A DNA stretch of 64,000 bases from Hominimerdicola alba 8 (GCF_000178155.2 NZ_ADKM02000086.1:1-64000), one strand, 5' to 3'; shown: positions 8,072 through 17,094, numbered from the stretch's first letter. Notes: generated by a model from the sequence alone, not told the origin. Translations and numbers: made by a program.

Positions 8072-8739
8072 TTCTGACTCTCTTTCAGTCGGCGGAACAG
8101 TGCGACTGCCATGCGCACCATCTCGTAGTACATGGGTATCATGGCAATGTACATGAACATATCCACCAGCGTTACGCCGTGACCTGCCACAGCGAAAAGC
8201 TGTTTTCCGCCGAATATCATGGAGAGTATGGAGATGCCTGCATACATGAGATGGGCTTCGATGGGACCCAGACGCGGAAACTGAAATTCGTTGAAATAGA
8301 TGATGTAGTTCATCATAGTGACATTCATAACGCCGTAGAGGGGCGCCGCAAGTGCCGCAGGAAGCAGGTGCGCCGCAGGACTCAGACCCATAGCTATTAT
8401 CAGAAAAGTGGAGAAAAGTATATCGACCATAAGGTCATAATACGCCCCTGCCTTTGAGGAAAGCCCCCTTGTTCTTGCCGCGTAGCCGTCAAGGTCATCT
8501 GCCACCAGATGCACAGCCAGACCGATGATAGTGCCTATCCAGAAAAGTCTGCTGAAATTAGTCAGCAGCGTCATGACTATGGCGAACACGCCGCCCAGCG
8601 CACTTACCGTTGTGACCTGATTTGGTGTCACGCCATCGGGGATATGCGGACCCACATGCTTGTACAGAAATTGCTGAAAACCTGTTTCAAGTTTGCTGGG
8701 TATCATTTTCTTGACGGGATTTTTGTAAACTTCTGCCAT
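8068..8739 (-). CDS. CDP-alcohol phosphatidyltransferase family protein
   Basis: A 223-residue membrane enzyme. The catalytic CDP-alcohol motif is complete at about residues 81-106: DDLDGYAAR, eight residues, G, three, D, three, D. Around it lie roughly six membrane helices. The family joins a CDP-activated diacylglycerol to an alcohol, or a CDP-alcohol to a lipid acceptor, at the membrane. The acceptor here is unknown; the gene is not next to pgsA or pssA partners but within a run with an acyltransferase, an acyl ligase and a radical SAM enzyme. AGGA precedes the ATG, which is 1 bp from the radical SAM stop. Confidence 0.9.
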   Translation of the reverse strand: MAEVYKNPVKKMIPSKLETGFQQFLYKHVGPHIPDGVTPNQVTTVSALGGVFAIVMTLLTNFSRLFWIGTIIGLAVHLVADDLDGYAARTRGLSSKAGAYYDLMVDILFSTFLIIAMGLSPAAHLLPAALAAPLYGVMNVTMMNYIIYFNEFQFPRLGPIEAHLMYAGISILSMIFGGKQLFAVAGHGVTLVDMFMYIAMIPMYYEMVRMAVALFRRLKESQK

Positions 8740-8740
8740 G

Positions 8741-10072
8741 CTATCCTCCGAATTTAAAGAGATTTTTCACCATTGAACCGATGAAATATTTGTAGTCGAT
8801 AAAATCATATATACCCTGCCGCCATGCCCGCAGGAAGAGTTTTACCACCAAAATATGGTAGTGCATGTAATATCTGCGGACACTCATATGGGCGGGCTTT
8901 GCCACAACATGCAGGTAATCCCAGTGGGAGGGGTCGCGGGTGACAAGGCGGCTGCGGTACTCTTCAAAAAGTTCACTGCTCATTTCGGGGGTGAAGATGG
9001 ATATTGCGGCATGTTTCAGCTTATGCCGCCTTACCCAGCGGGAAATATCGCGGAAATCTTCGCCTTTGAAGTCGAGGTCAACTATGAACATGCCCATAGC
9101 ATTTATGCCAACATCATTGAGTATCTCCACAGCCGCGCTGTTGGCGTGCAGGTCGGACTTTTTATTGTAGCGGTAAAGGTGCTTGTCATCAGCGGCTTCA
9201 AGTCCCACAAGCACATAGTAGAAGCCGATATCTTTCAGTTCTTCCATAAGTTCGCGGTGCTTGGATATGAAATCCGCTCTGCCGTAGCAGACATATCTCT
9301 TGTGTATGCCGCGCTCTCTCACCAGTTCTATGAACCTTTGCAGTCGCTTTTCATTGAAGAGGAAATCGTCATCAACTATATAGATGTTCTCACAGTCGAT
9401 GGAAGCTATCTCGTCCACCACATCTTCGATATCGCGGGTGACATAAGTGCCGCAGTTCATTTTATTTCGACAGCAGAATTTACACCTGTAAGGACAGCAG
9501 TAAGCTGTTCTCACATGGGCGCATGGCTGTAATTCGAGATAGCGGTAGCGGGGGTGTGCGTAAAAATTAGTCCTGTCGGGGCGGGGCAGACGCTTGATGT
9601 CAAAGGGCTCGGAATCGTTCTCTATCCAGCCGCTCCCCTGCCTTCTGCTAAGACCGTTGACCGATGCAAGACCGCGCTCTTCAAGCACATTAAGTATGCC
9701 GAATATATCGAAACTGCGGAAGACGAAATCCACATAGCTTTCATAGAAGCGCTTATAGCTGGTATGGGCGTGCAGACCGCCTATCATGGTGACACAGCCC
9801 ATCGCTTTTGCCGCTTTGCAGTACTCTTTCATGAAATTTTCCTGTCTGGTGCGCCCGCAGATATAGACCGCGTAAGGTTTTATCTCAGCCAGTTTATCGG
9901 CAAAAGGTTCATCTGCCACCTGACCGTCCCAGATGAACGGTTCGTAGCCCGCGTCTTTCAGCATAGTCCAGATATATTCCAGTTCAAGCGGTTCATTGTC
10001 GATGATGCCGGCGAAATTGTACTTTGTGCGGGATATTTCGGGATGTACCAAAAGTATCTTCTTGTTTTCCAT
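8741..10072 (-). CDS. B12-binding-type radical SAM protein of the lipid module
   Basis: A 443-residue protein. Residues 1-130 look like a cobalamin-binding Rossmann domain (ILLVHPEISR at the start, VTMIGGLHAHT). The radical SAM core follows with the cluster motif CPYRCKFCC near residue 190, then IYIVDDDFLFN and FYYVLVGLEAADD. Class B relatives add methyl groups or make C-C bonds on lipids and other unactivated carbons. In this operon the substrate is most simply a fatty acyl chain or lipid head group, which is inference. AGGAG in the last codons of the upstream gene sets the ATG at 10072 rather than GTG at 10081. Confidence 0.85.
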   Translation of the reverse strand: MENKKILLVHPEISRTKYNFAGIIDNEPLELEYIWTMLKDAGYEPFIWDGQVADEPFADKLAEIKPYAVYICGRTRQENFMKEYCKAAKAMGCVTMIGGLHAHTSYKRFYESYVDFVFRSFDIFGILNVLEERGLASVNGLSRRQGSGWIENDSEPFDIKRLPRPDRTNFYAHPRYRYLELQPCAHVRTAYCCPYRCKFCCRNKMNCGTYVTRDIEDVVDEIASIDCENIYIVDDDFLFNEKRLQRFIELVRERGIHKRYVCYGRADFISKHRELMEELKDIGFYYVLVGLEAADDKHLYRYNKKSDLHANSAAVEILNDVGINAMGMFIVDLDFKGEDFRDISRWVRRHKLKHAAISIFTPEMSSELFEEYRSRLVTRDPSHWDYLHVVAKPAHMSVRRYYMHYHILVVKLFLRAWRQGIYDFIDYKYFIGSMVKNLFKFGG

Positions 10073-10077
10073 CACGC

Positions 10078-11712
10078 TCACTCCTCAGCTTTAAGCGCCA
10101 GATAATCTATCTTGCCCACCAGTGTTTTAGGCAGGCTGTCGCGGAAACGCAGTTCTCTCGGCAGTGCGTAGACTGCTATCTCCTTTTTGAGCATGTCCAT
10201 AAGTTCTGTACGAAGGACTTCACGGTTGACACCCTCTTTAGCAACAACGTATGCGCGTACAAGTTCACCCATTATCTTATCGGGAACGCCTACTGCCGCA
10301 CACATCACAACATCGCGGTGTGAGTTTATGACCTCTTCGATATTCTGCGGATAGATGTTATAACCGCCCGAAACTATCATTCTTTTAAGGCGCTGTCTGA
10401 AATACACATAACCGTCTTCGTCCATATAGCCCAGATCGCCTGTGTGGAGCCAGATATTGCCGTCTTCATCGGGGCGCAGAGCGTTGGCAGTTTCTTCGGG
10501 GGCTTTGTAGTAACCTTTCATCACTGATGGTCCGCGAAGTATTATCTCGCCTGTTTCGCCTGCGGGGACTTCCCTGCCGTCAGTGTCGATTATCTTATAG
10601 AAAGTATCTGCGTAGGGCAGACCAACGCTTTCGGGTTTATAGGCATCGGCAGGTGAAAGACAGCTTCCTGTCACGCATTCGGTCAGTCCATAGCCCTCAC
10701 GTACACGCGCTTTGCTGCAGCAGCCTGACAGCAGCTTGTTCAGCTTTATTTTGGTGGAAACTGACAGCGAGTCCCCGCCCGAAATAACGGTATGTATGAA
10801 GCTGAGGTCTTTATGGACAAGACTGCCCTTAGTCAGCAGCGCTTCGTAGATCGCAGGCACTCCCGCGATTATGTTGGGGCGGTACTTGAAAAGCAGCTTA
10901 TCGAAATCGGTTGCTGAGAATTTCGGCAGAATGACCGCTGTGCCGCCCAGCACCAGTATGGTATGTATGCAGACACCCAGTCCGAAGCCGTGAAATACTG
11001 GCATTACGGACAGCATTCGGTCGCCTGCACTAAGACCGCCGCAGCCGTCGATGCTTTGCATTGCAAGGGCGTTGAAATTGAGGTTCGTCAGCATTATGCC
11101 CTTCGGAACGCCTGTTGTTCCGCCGCTGTAGAGTATGGCGGCGGTGTCATCGGGGCGGGTGGTTATGCTTATGTTGTTTGTAACTTTTTTCGCACCCTTT
11201 ATGAAGTCAGACCAGCTGTCAAAGCCTGTGATATCGGGCTTTTTGCCTTTCAGCTTTGCGAGGTAGCCCGCCTTGATATGGGGCAGCATATAGTCGTCTG
11301 CGCCCACTGCAACTGCTTTTTCGGGGCTTACGCGCATGCAGACCTTTCTCAGCTTATCGGCGGTGCTGTCCAGTGCAAAGATATAGCGGCTCTCGGTCAG
11401 CTGCATATAGCGGACTATCTCATTTTCAGCTGAAAGCGGGTGTATCATATTGGCAACAGCGCCCACCTTATTGACCGCATAGAACAAAAACACCGCCTGC
11501 GGTATATTCGGCAGACATATGGAAATGCTGTCGCCTTTTTTTACGCCCATAGCGGTCAGCGCGCGTGCTGTGCGGCTTATCTCGCCTATCAGACGGCGGT
11601 AGTTTATCTTTCTCCCATAGTATTCAAGTGCGGTAAAGTCGGGGTACTGACGCGCCGTTTTCAGCAGAAAGCGGTACAGCGAAAGCTGCGGGTAATCAAG
11701 ATGTCTTTTCAT
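10078..11712 (-). CDS. AMP-binding acyl-CoA synthetase / acyl ligase
   Basis: A 544-residue ANL-superfamily ligase of normal length. The ATP P-loop YSGGTTGVPKG is near residue 190, GYGLTECV is the A5 motif, LHTGDLGYMDEDGYVYFRQR is the A7-A8 hinge region, and the catalytic lysine is in PKTLVGKIDY at the C-terminus. It activates a carboxylic acid, probably a fatty acid, as acyl-AMP and then passes it to CoA or a carrier. The gene overlaps the upstream acyltransferase by 17 bp. No acyl carrier gene is visible nearby. Confidence 0.9.
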   Translation of the reverse strand: MKRHLDYPQLSLYRFLLKTARQYPDFTALEYYGRKINYRRLIGEISRTARALTAMGVKKGDSISICLPNIPQAVFLFYAVNKVGAVANMIHPLSAENEIVRYMQLTESRYIFALDSTADKLRKVCMRVSPEKAVAVGADDYMLPHIKAGYLAKLKGKKPDITGFDSWSDFIKGAKKVTNNISITTRPDDTAAILYSGGTTGVPKGIMLTNLNFNALAMQSIDGCGGLSAGDRMLSVMPVFHGFGLGVCIHTILVLGGTAVILPKFSATDFDKLLFKYRPNIIAGVPAIYEALLTKGSLVHKDLSFIHTVISGGDSLSVSTKIKLNKLLSGCCSKARVREGYGLTECVTGSCLSPADAYKPESVGLPYADTFYKIIDTDGREVPAGETGEIILRGPSVMKGYYKAPEETANALRPDEDGNIWLHTGDLGYMDEDGYVYFRQRLKRMIVSGGYNIYPQNIEEVINSHRDVVMCAAVGVPDKIMGELVRAYVVAKEGVNREVLRTELMDMLKKEIAVYALPRELRFRDSLPKTLVGKIDYLALKAEE

Positions 11713-12346
11713 TTCGTGTTCTCCATTCTTCGTATGTGGTTATTTTTTTGTACTTATATTCTTCTTCGGGCATGACTTTTTTCAGCAGAGCGGCAACCTT
11801 ATCATACAGCTGTCTGTTGGTTTTATCGGCATCGCCTGTGGCTTTCATGGGTCTGCCGAAAATGATAGTCAGCCCGCCGAACGGCTTGTATCTGCCTGTG
11901 ATGGCGTATGGCACTATGACAGCACCCGTATCCTCTGCCATTACTGCCGCGCCGAACTTGAAAGGCAGCAGCAGTTCATCGGTGTAATTGCGCTTTGCTT
12001 CGGGCGAAACGTTTACCAGTTCACCCGATGAAAGTGCTTGTTTTGCCGCCTGCAAAGCCGCAGGATTATGTTTTGCGTGCAGATCAACGGGGATAGTGCC
12101 CGCGCTCCTGAAAAGCCAGCCGAAAGCGCCGTCATGTAGGTCTTTCTTAGCCAGTGTCCTGACGATGCGGCGGGTACTGATATCGATCAGTATAGGGTCG
12201 ATAGCGTGGGTGTGATTGCCCGCCAGCACTGCCGCGCCGTCTTTTGGTATATTCTGCCGACCAATGATACGCGGCTGGAACAGCAGCCACATCAGCGGTT
12301 CAAAAACGCACCTCAGCGCCCTGTATATTACTGCTCTGCTATCCAA
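11696..12346 (-). CDS. 1-acyl-glycerol-3-phosphate acyltransferase family (PlsC-like)
   Basis: A 216-residue LPLAT enzyme. The catalytic HX4D motif NHTHAIDP is near residue 44, VSPEAKR stands where the EGTR phosphate-binding motif is expected, and VIVPYAITG is the fourth block. Members transfer an acyl chain to a lysophospholipid or related alcohol at the membrane. The start codon is TTG with GGTGGTG upstream. It is the first gene of the lipid module, and a consensus promoter lies 36 bp upstream. Confidence 0.88.
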   Translation of the reverse strand: MDSRAVIYRALRCVFEPLMWLLFQPRIIGRQNIPKDGAAVLAGNHTHAIDPILIDISTRRIVRTLAKKDLHDGAFGWLFRSAGTIPVDLHAKHNPAALQAAKQALSSGELVNVSPEAKRNYTDELLLPFKFGAAVMAEDTGAVIVPYAITGRYKPFGGLTIIFGRPMKATGDADKTNRQLYDKVAALLKKVMPEEEYKYKKITTYEEWRTRNEKTS

Positions 12347-12381
12347 ATCTGTTCACCACCATAAACAATTTATTCACATTT

Positions 12382-12410
12382 ATTATAATATGCTTTACGG
12401 GAATTGTCAA
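12382..12410 (-). promoter_or_regulatory. Consensus promoter of the lipid module
   Basis: On the minus strand, perfect TTGACA (12405-12410) and TATAAT (12382-12387) have a 17-bp spacer. It is the only good promoter found for the five overlapping genes. Confidence 0.88.
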
Positions 12411-12420
12411 TAGATTTTGT

Positions 12421-12453
12421 AAAAATAAAAACAGCGGGGGCTGCCCGCTGTTT
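12421..12453 (-). terminator. Terminator of BspA-like gene 1
   Basis: The minus-strand stem AACAGCGGG / CCCGCTGTT is followed by TTTATTTTT. Confidence 0.88.
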
Positions 12454-12461
12454 GATGGATA

Positions 12462-13925
12462 TTACTTTATAGTGACTGTGAACTTGGTGTCATCAAGCTG
12501 GTTTTTGTACCACTTGCCACCTACTTTTGTGCAGATAGCCATTGTGTATTCACCTGCATCGCACTTGGGCGAGGTGAACTCATTCTTACTTCCGTCAACG
12601 TAAGCCTTTGCGATCCACTTACCGTCTTTGTACATGCAGACAGCGTACTGCTCAGCGGTATCGACAGGTCTCCATTCCACACTGAAACGGTTATGCTCTT
12701 TGTTATAACCCAGACCTCTGATCTTCGGTGTGGTATAATAAGTTCTTACAAAAATATTATTGGTGGAATTTCTGTTCCAAACGCCGTTTATTCTCGGGAA
12801 TACTGCCACTCTGTAGCTGGTATTGTATTTCAGACCCTTTAGCACGTAGGAAGTGCCGTCACCTGTTGCAAGGGACTTCCACTTGCCATCAACATAGCCC
12901 GCAACTGCGTATTTATCAGCACCCTCGACTGCGTCCCATGTCAGCTTGACACAGCCATCGCCCATTTCATAGGTGATCTCGGGCTTTATGCTCATATCAG
13001 CATCGTAAATATAAAGATCAAGACCATTATCAATGGCAAAAGACTCGGCATAAGAACCCGAATTGCAGTAGATAGTAGAATTATTGAAATTACCCAGCAA
13101 TACATCAGTAACACTGTCGGGCAGCATTACCTGTTCCAGCGCATCACAGTATGAAAATGCCTGTTCTCCGATATTCTTCACGCCATCACAGATGACAAGA
13201 TCATTAAGACTTGCGCACCCCATAAAGGCACACATCGGAATAGTTTCCAGACTGCCGGGTATATATGCCGCTATAAGATCTTCGCAACCTAAAAATACAT
13301 CTCTCCCCAGCGTTGTCAGACCATCCGGCAGACTAACTGTAACAAGACCGTTGAAAGAGAAAGCGTGAGTTCCGATAGTTTTTAGGCTTTTAGGAAATTC
13401 GATGTTTTGAAGACTTGTACACTCTGAAAACGCAAATTCTTCTATGGTCAACAGTCCTTCAGACAGTTTTACGCTCTCAAGACTATCACAACGACTAAAT
13501 GCCGCTCTCTCAATTATTTCAACGGTGGAAGGAAGTTCAACCTTTTTCAGATCTGACAAACCATAGAATGCGCCTTCACCGATATATGTCACACCCTCAG
13601 GTATCTTGACCTCTGTAAAAGTAATAGTATCCTCAAAAGCTGAACGTGCTATACCTGTAACTATATGACCATCGATCTCGGCGGGTATTTCGAGGATCGA
13701 ATCCGTACCGATGTATGATACTATGTCACAAGTACCATCTTCCTTTACGCCTATGAAATAATCTCCGCAAGAAATAGCTCCTCCGATATAAGTATCGCTG
13801 TCACCATTTTCAGCCGCGCTTGCCGACACCACAGCAATGTTATCCGCGTTCTTTTCGGGCAGTACCGCTCCGCCGAATACGAATGTCAGTGCCAACAGAC
13901 CTGCTACTAATCTTTTGTTCTTCAT
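12462..13925 (-). CDS. BspA-like leucine-rich repeat surface protein 1
   Basis: A 487-residue secreted protein. The signal peptide is KNKRLVAGLLALTFVFGGAV with a likely cut after the SASAA region. Residues about 80-300 hold at least eight LRR_5 repeats of the pattern L-x-x-I-x-x-x-A-F-x-x-C-x-x-L-x-x-V-x-L-P. Two fibronectin-III-like modules follow (about 315-400 and 400-487), each with the A-x-x-Y-A-V/A hallmark. There is no sortase motif, dockerin or anchor helix. Such proteins are thought to act in adhesion or substrate contact outside the cell. It is paralogous to the gene at 14161-15498 and shares its promoter module. Confidence 0.88.
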   Translation of the reverse strand: MKNKRLVAGLLALTFVFGGAVLPEKNADNIAVVSASAAENGDSDTYIGGAISCGDYFIGVKEDGTCDIVSYIGTDSILEIPAEIDGHIVTGIARSAFEDTITFTEVKIPEGVTYIGEGAFYGLSDLKKVELPSTVEIIERAAFSRCDSLESVKLSEGLLTIEEFAFSECTSLQNIEFPKSLKTIGTHAFSFNGLVTVSLPDGLTTLGRDVFLGCEDLIAAYIPGSLETIPMCAFMGCASLNDLVICDGVKNIGEQAFSYCDALEQVMLPDSVTDVLLGNFNNSTIYCNSGSYAESFAIDNGLDLYIYDADMSIKPEITYEMGDGCVKLTWDAVEGADKYAVAGYVDGKWKSLATGDGTSYVLKGLKYNTSYRVAVFPRINGVWNRNSTNNIFVRTYYTTPKIRGLGYNKEHNRFSVEWRPVDTAEQYAVCMYKDGKWIAKAYVDGSKNEFTSPKCDAGEYTMAICTKVGGKWYKNQLDDTKFTVTIK

Positions 13926-13962
13926 TTTTGTGTCCTCCTAAGTAAAAAAAGTTTACATATTC

Positions 13963-14002
13963 ATTTTATCATTTTTGTAACATTTTGTCAATGGATTTTC
14001 CA
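13963..14002 (-). promoter_or_regulatory. Promoter with TGGA-N3-TCCA box, LRR gene 1
   Basis: On the minus strand TTGACA (13986-13991) and TAAAAT (13963-13968) have a 17-bp spacer. The inverted repeat TGGAAAATCCA (13992-14002) abuts the -35. The same arrangement precedes LRR gene 2. Confidence 0.85.
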
Positions 14003-14109
14003 TACATATTTCGATATGGTCGATAAAAATTTTATCATATACATTTTTATATATAGACATTCCAAATAATGCAATAACTGCATTTCCGTTTGCTTTAACG
14101 ATCGTTTTT

Positions 14110-14153
14110 CCAAAAAACAAAATGACTGCATGACCTAAAAAGCCATGCAGTCG
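14110..14153 (-). terminator. Terminator of BspA-like gene 2
   Basis: The minus-strand stem GACTGCATG / CATGCAGTC is followed by ATTTTGTTTTTT. Confidence 0.87.
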
Positions 14154-14160
14154 GGGAATA

Positions 14161-15498
14161 TTATTTTACTGTTACTGTGAACGCTCTGCTGTTTATATTT
14201 GAAAGATCCCACTCGCCGTTAACTCTGGCGGCGATGAGGAGTTTATAGGTGTCACCTGCTTTCAGCTTGGGAGAGGTGAAAGTGGTCTTGTCGGTGTAGG
14301 TCTGGACTCTCCACTTGCCTGCTATGAATGCGGCTATGCCGTATTTGTCAGCGCCTTCAACGGGTGTCCATGACAGGCGGAACTGGTGATAGGTGGTGCT
14401 GTAGTCGATGTCGGTAACTTCGGGGTATTTGTATATCAGCTTATAGTTAATGCCGTTCTCAATTGCATACTGCTCAGCATATGAACCACTATAGCAACTA
14501 ATCGTAAGATCAGGGATAGGCGAATAAACTTTTTTCTCTCTATCATAGTAATGAAAAGCATTTTTTCCTATAGTTGTAACACTTTCAGGTATTGCGATAT
14601 CAATGATTCCGGTTTCATAAAAAGCATATACAGGCAAAGTTGACAAACTTTTTGGAATATTAATACTTTCAAGATTGGAACAATAACAAAACACATGATC
14701 ACCGAGATAAGTTAAGCCATCGGGCAAATAAACACTTTTGAGATTTTTACAACTATAAAATGCAGATCTCTCTATACGTGTAACACTATCTGGTATAACA
14801 ACTTCAGACATTGCACAGTATCTAAATGCATCTTCACCAATAATTGATGTACCTTCTGGTATATTAATATTCTTAAGTGAAGTTCCATAACCGAAAGCTG
14901 AATATCCAATGCTTGTTATACTGTTTGGTAACTCAACACTTTCAAGGCATGGACAAAATTCGAATGCATAATCACCTACAACTGTTACACCGTATGGTAT
15001 AGTAACAGAAGTAAGTTTTTCGCAATCCCGAAACGCTCCTTGGCTGATTGATGTCAAATTTTTCGATAAAACAACATGTTCAAGACTATCACAACCCATA
15101 AATACGAAGTCACCCAAGTTAACTACACTATCTGGTATTGTTACTTCAACCAAGTTATTACTGTCATCAAATGCCTCATCACCAATATTTGTAATGCCGT
15201 AAGGCATGATAACCCTTTTAAAACTTGTACAATAGAATGCTCTTTTTCCTATACTTGTTACAGCAACACCGTCTATCTCGCTGGGGATCTCGACTGCTGT
15301 TTCAGAACCGGTATATTTTGATATCTCAATAGTACCATCTTCAAGCATAGTGTACGTGAAGTTGCCGTATGTCAATTCTTCTGCACTAGCTGAAATAACA
15401 GTGTTGTTGCTTACCACGCCTGTTGGGAGAGCTGCCCCGCCGAATACGAATGTCAGTGCCAACAGACCTGCTGCGATTTTCTTATTTGTATTTACCAT
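14161..15498 (-). CDS. BspA-like leucine-rich repeat surface protein 2
   Basis: A 445-residue paralogue of the neighbouring LRR protein. The signal peptide (AAGLLALTFVFGGAALP) is almost the same, with about 36 identical bases in both genes, while the repeat region has diverged. Residues about 65-330 carry around ten LRR_5 repeats of the type IPDSV-x-x-L/I-G-x-x-x-F-x-x-C-x-x-L. One fibronectin-III-like module closes the protein, against two in the paralogue. It has no anchor motif. The LRR-coding DNA is more AT-rich than the ends of the gene, which may reflect recombination of the repeat block. GGAGG lies before the ATG, and the transcript leader is about 235 nt. Confidence 0.88.
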   Translation of the reverse strand: MVNTNKKIAAGLLALTFVFGGAALPTGVVSNNTVISASAEELTYGNFTYTMLEDGTIEISKYTGSETAVEIPSEIDGVAVTSIGKRAFYCTSFKRVIMPYGITNIGDEAFDDSNNLVEVTIPDSVVNLGDFVFMGCDSLEHVVLSKNLTSISQGAFRDCEKLTSVTIPYGVTVVGDYAFEFCPCLESVELPNSITSIGYSAFGYGTSLKNINIPEGTSIIGEDAFRYCAMSEVVIPDSVTRIERSAFYSCKNLKSVYLPDGLTYLGDHVFCYCSNLESINIPKSLSTLPVYAFYETGIIDIAIPESVTTIGKNAFHYYDREKKVYSPIPDLTISCYSGSYAEQYAIENGINYKLIYKYPEVTDIDYSTTYHQFRLSWTPVEGADKYGIAAFIAGKWRVQTYTDKTTFTSPKLKAGDTYKLLIAARVNGEWDLSNINSRAFTVTVK

Positions 15499-15735
15499 CT
15501 TTATAACCTCCGTAATTTTACTTTATACCCGTTTTTTCACGCGAATATGCGGTCTACGCCGCTTTTGGGAAGGCTTTTTCAGCCCAACTTTATAAAATCA
15601 ATCATTATACTGAAAACTTCCGAAATATAACTGTTTCGATATCACGACCTTTCCGAATGATGGATTTTTTCGGCTAAAGCTGCCGTTCTGCCGATGCGAA
15701 TTGTGAAGTATCCCCCTTTCGTTAAAAGATTACAC
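15499..15735 (-). other. Long 5' leader of LRR gene 2 with hairpins
   Basis: The gap between promoter and ATG is about 235 nt, against about 35 nt for LRR gene 1. It holds several inverted repeats (GGCT/AGCC within TTGGG/CCCAA, and CGGC/GCCG). I recognise no known riboswitch. Confidence 0.4.
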
Positions 15736-15739
15736 TTAT

Positions 15740-15779
15740 ATTTTATCATAGCCGTAATTTTTTGTCAATGGATTTTCCA
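15740..15779 (-). promoter_or_regulatory. Promoter with TGGA-N3-TCCA box, LRR gene 2
   Basis: On the minus strand TTGACA (15763-15768) and TAAAAT (15740-15745) have a 17-bp spacer, with TGGAAAATCCA (15769-15779) abutting the -35 exactly as in LRR gene 1. Confidence 0.85.
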
Positions 15780-15957
15780 TACATTATTAAACATAGCCAA
15801 TAAAAGTTTTAACATATATATTTATATATAGCAAGTAAAAACTACCGAAAAATCATTTTTAGCGCAAAAGGAAATTTCTGACAATGTGAAAGTGTCGTTA
15901 TGAGGAACTTTGCGTTTTTAGAGAAAATAGGGTTCAGCGCATTATTAGTCAACACTA

Positions 15958-15986
15958 TTGACATATTCAATTGTATATGGTATACT
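15958..15986 (+). promoter_or_regulatory. Promoter of the LysR gene
   Basis: TTGACA (15958-15963) and TATACT (15981-15986) have a 17-bp spacer, 38 bp before the start codon. Confidence 0.87.
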
Positions 15987-16024
15987 AAACACACGGATAT
16001 ATACTTTTTTACATGGAGGGCAAA

Positions 16025-16951
16025 ATGAATCTAACACATCTGCGTTATGTAGTCGAGGTCGAGCGGCTGGGTTCGATAACTAAGGCTGCATCGGCGCTTT
16101 ATATGGGTCAGCCGAACCTTTCAAAGGCTATAAAAGAACTTGAACATGAGGTAGGAGTACCGATATTCAAGCGTTCTGCTAAGGGAGTAGTTCCCACTGA
16201 CAAGGGCAAAGAGTTTTTGCAGTATGCGAAAGCCATACTCGTTCAGCTGGATAAAATGGAAGCGCTTTACAAAGACAACATCGCTGACACCGCCAGCTTT
16301 TCACTGCTTCTGCCGCGTGCAAGCTATGTCACCCATGCTTTCACGCTGTTTCTGAACCGACTTTCGGACAAGAAGGCTATGGACATAAAGATAAAAGAAA
16401 CGAACTCGATGGAAACGATAAATTCGGTGGTGGAATGCGAGTACGATCTGGGGATAATACGCTATCCCATCGCTTATGAGAGTTTTTTTCTGCCGCTTCT
16501 TGAAGAGAAAAATCTGGCAGTACATGACAGCTGGCAGTACGACTATGTGCTTATAATGAGCGAAAACAGTCCGCTGGCGCAGGAGAAAGAGATAACTGAG
16601 GAAGTGCTGGAAAAGTACATCGAGGTACTTCACGGTGACAATATCGTACCGAACATTTCGGAGGTCTACCAAAAAAAGAGTGCTGATTTCCACCGACCGC
16701 GCAGGCACATTTACGTTTATGAGAGGGGCAGTCAGTTCGACATACTGGCGGCGTGTCCCGAATCTTTCATGTGGGTATCACCGATGCCGCAGGAGATACT
16801 CGACCGATGCGGGCTGGTGCAGCGCAGGACTCCCCTTATAAGCAAGACCAACAAAGATGTGCTGATATATCAGTCAAGCTACAGACTTTCGGTCACTGAC
16901 AGAATGTTTCTGGAAGAGTTGGAGAGGGTCAGGAACGAGATAACCGAATAA
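16025..16951 (+). CDS. LysR family transcriptional regulator
   Basis: A 308-residue LysR protein. The winged helix-turn-helix is at residues 1-60 (LTHLRYVVEVERLGSITKAA, then QPNLSKAIKELEHEVG), and the substrate-binding-like effector domain fills residues 88-300. GGAGGG lies 4 bp before the ATG at 16025; the ATG at 16013 lies inside that site. It is divergent from LRR gene 2, the usual geometry for a LysR regulator and its target, but no T-N11-A site is obvious. The effector is unknown. Confidence 0.9.
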   Translation: MNLTHLRYVVEVERLGSITKAASALYMGQPNLSKAIKELEHEVGVPIFKRSAKGVVPTDKGKEFLQYAKAILVQLDKMEALYKDNIADTASFSLLLPRASYVTHAFTLFLNRLSDKKAMDIKIKETNSMETINSVVECEYDLGIIRYPIAYESFFLPLLEEKNLAVHDSWQYDYVLIMSENSPLAQEKEITEEVLEKYIEVLHGDNIVPNISEVYQKKSADFHRPRRHIYVYERGSQFDILAACPESFMWVSPMPQEILDRCGLVQRRTPLISKTNKDVLIYQSSYRLSVTDRMFLEELERVRNEITE

Positions 16952-16956
16952 CGCAA

Positions 16957-16990
16957 AACAGACACAGCGCAGCGCCGTGTCTGTTTTTTT
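16957..16990 (+). terminator. Terminator of the LysR gene
   Basis: The stem AACAGACAC-GGC / GCC-GTGTCTGTT (with a small internal mismatch) is followed by seven or more T. Confidence 0.9.
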
Positions 16991-17003
16991 ACAAAGTTGG
17001 AAA

Positions 17004-17094
17004 TAGTTATCCCTTTAATACACCACAAGAAAACGCCAACTATTGCTAATGCCTGCTGAAAGGCTGTTTGATGTGGTGTCAGCGAGATAATTAT
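17004..17094. repeat. MITE-like element, family B, divergent copy 2
   Basis: About 91 bp. Its ends match family B: TTATCCCTTTAATACACCACA and, read inward from the other side, TTATCTCGCTGACACCACA. The interior differs from copies 1 and 4 and has the inverted repeat GCCTGC/GCAGGC-like core. It sits between two terminators. Confidence 0.6.
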
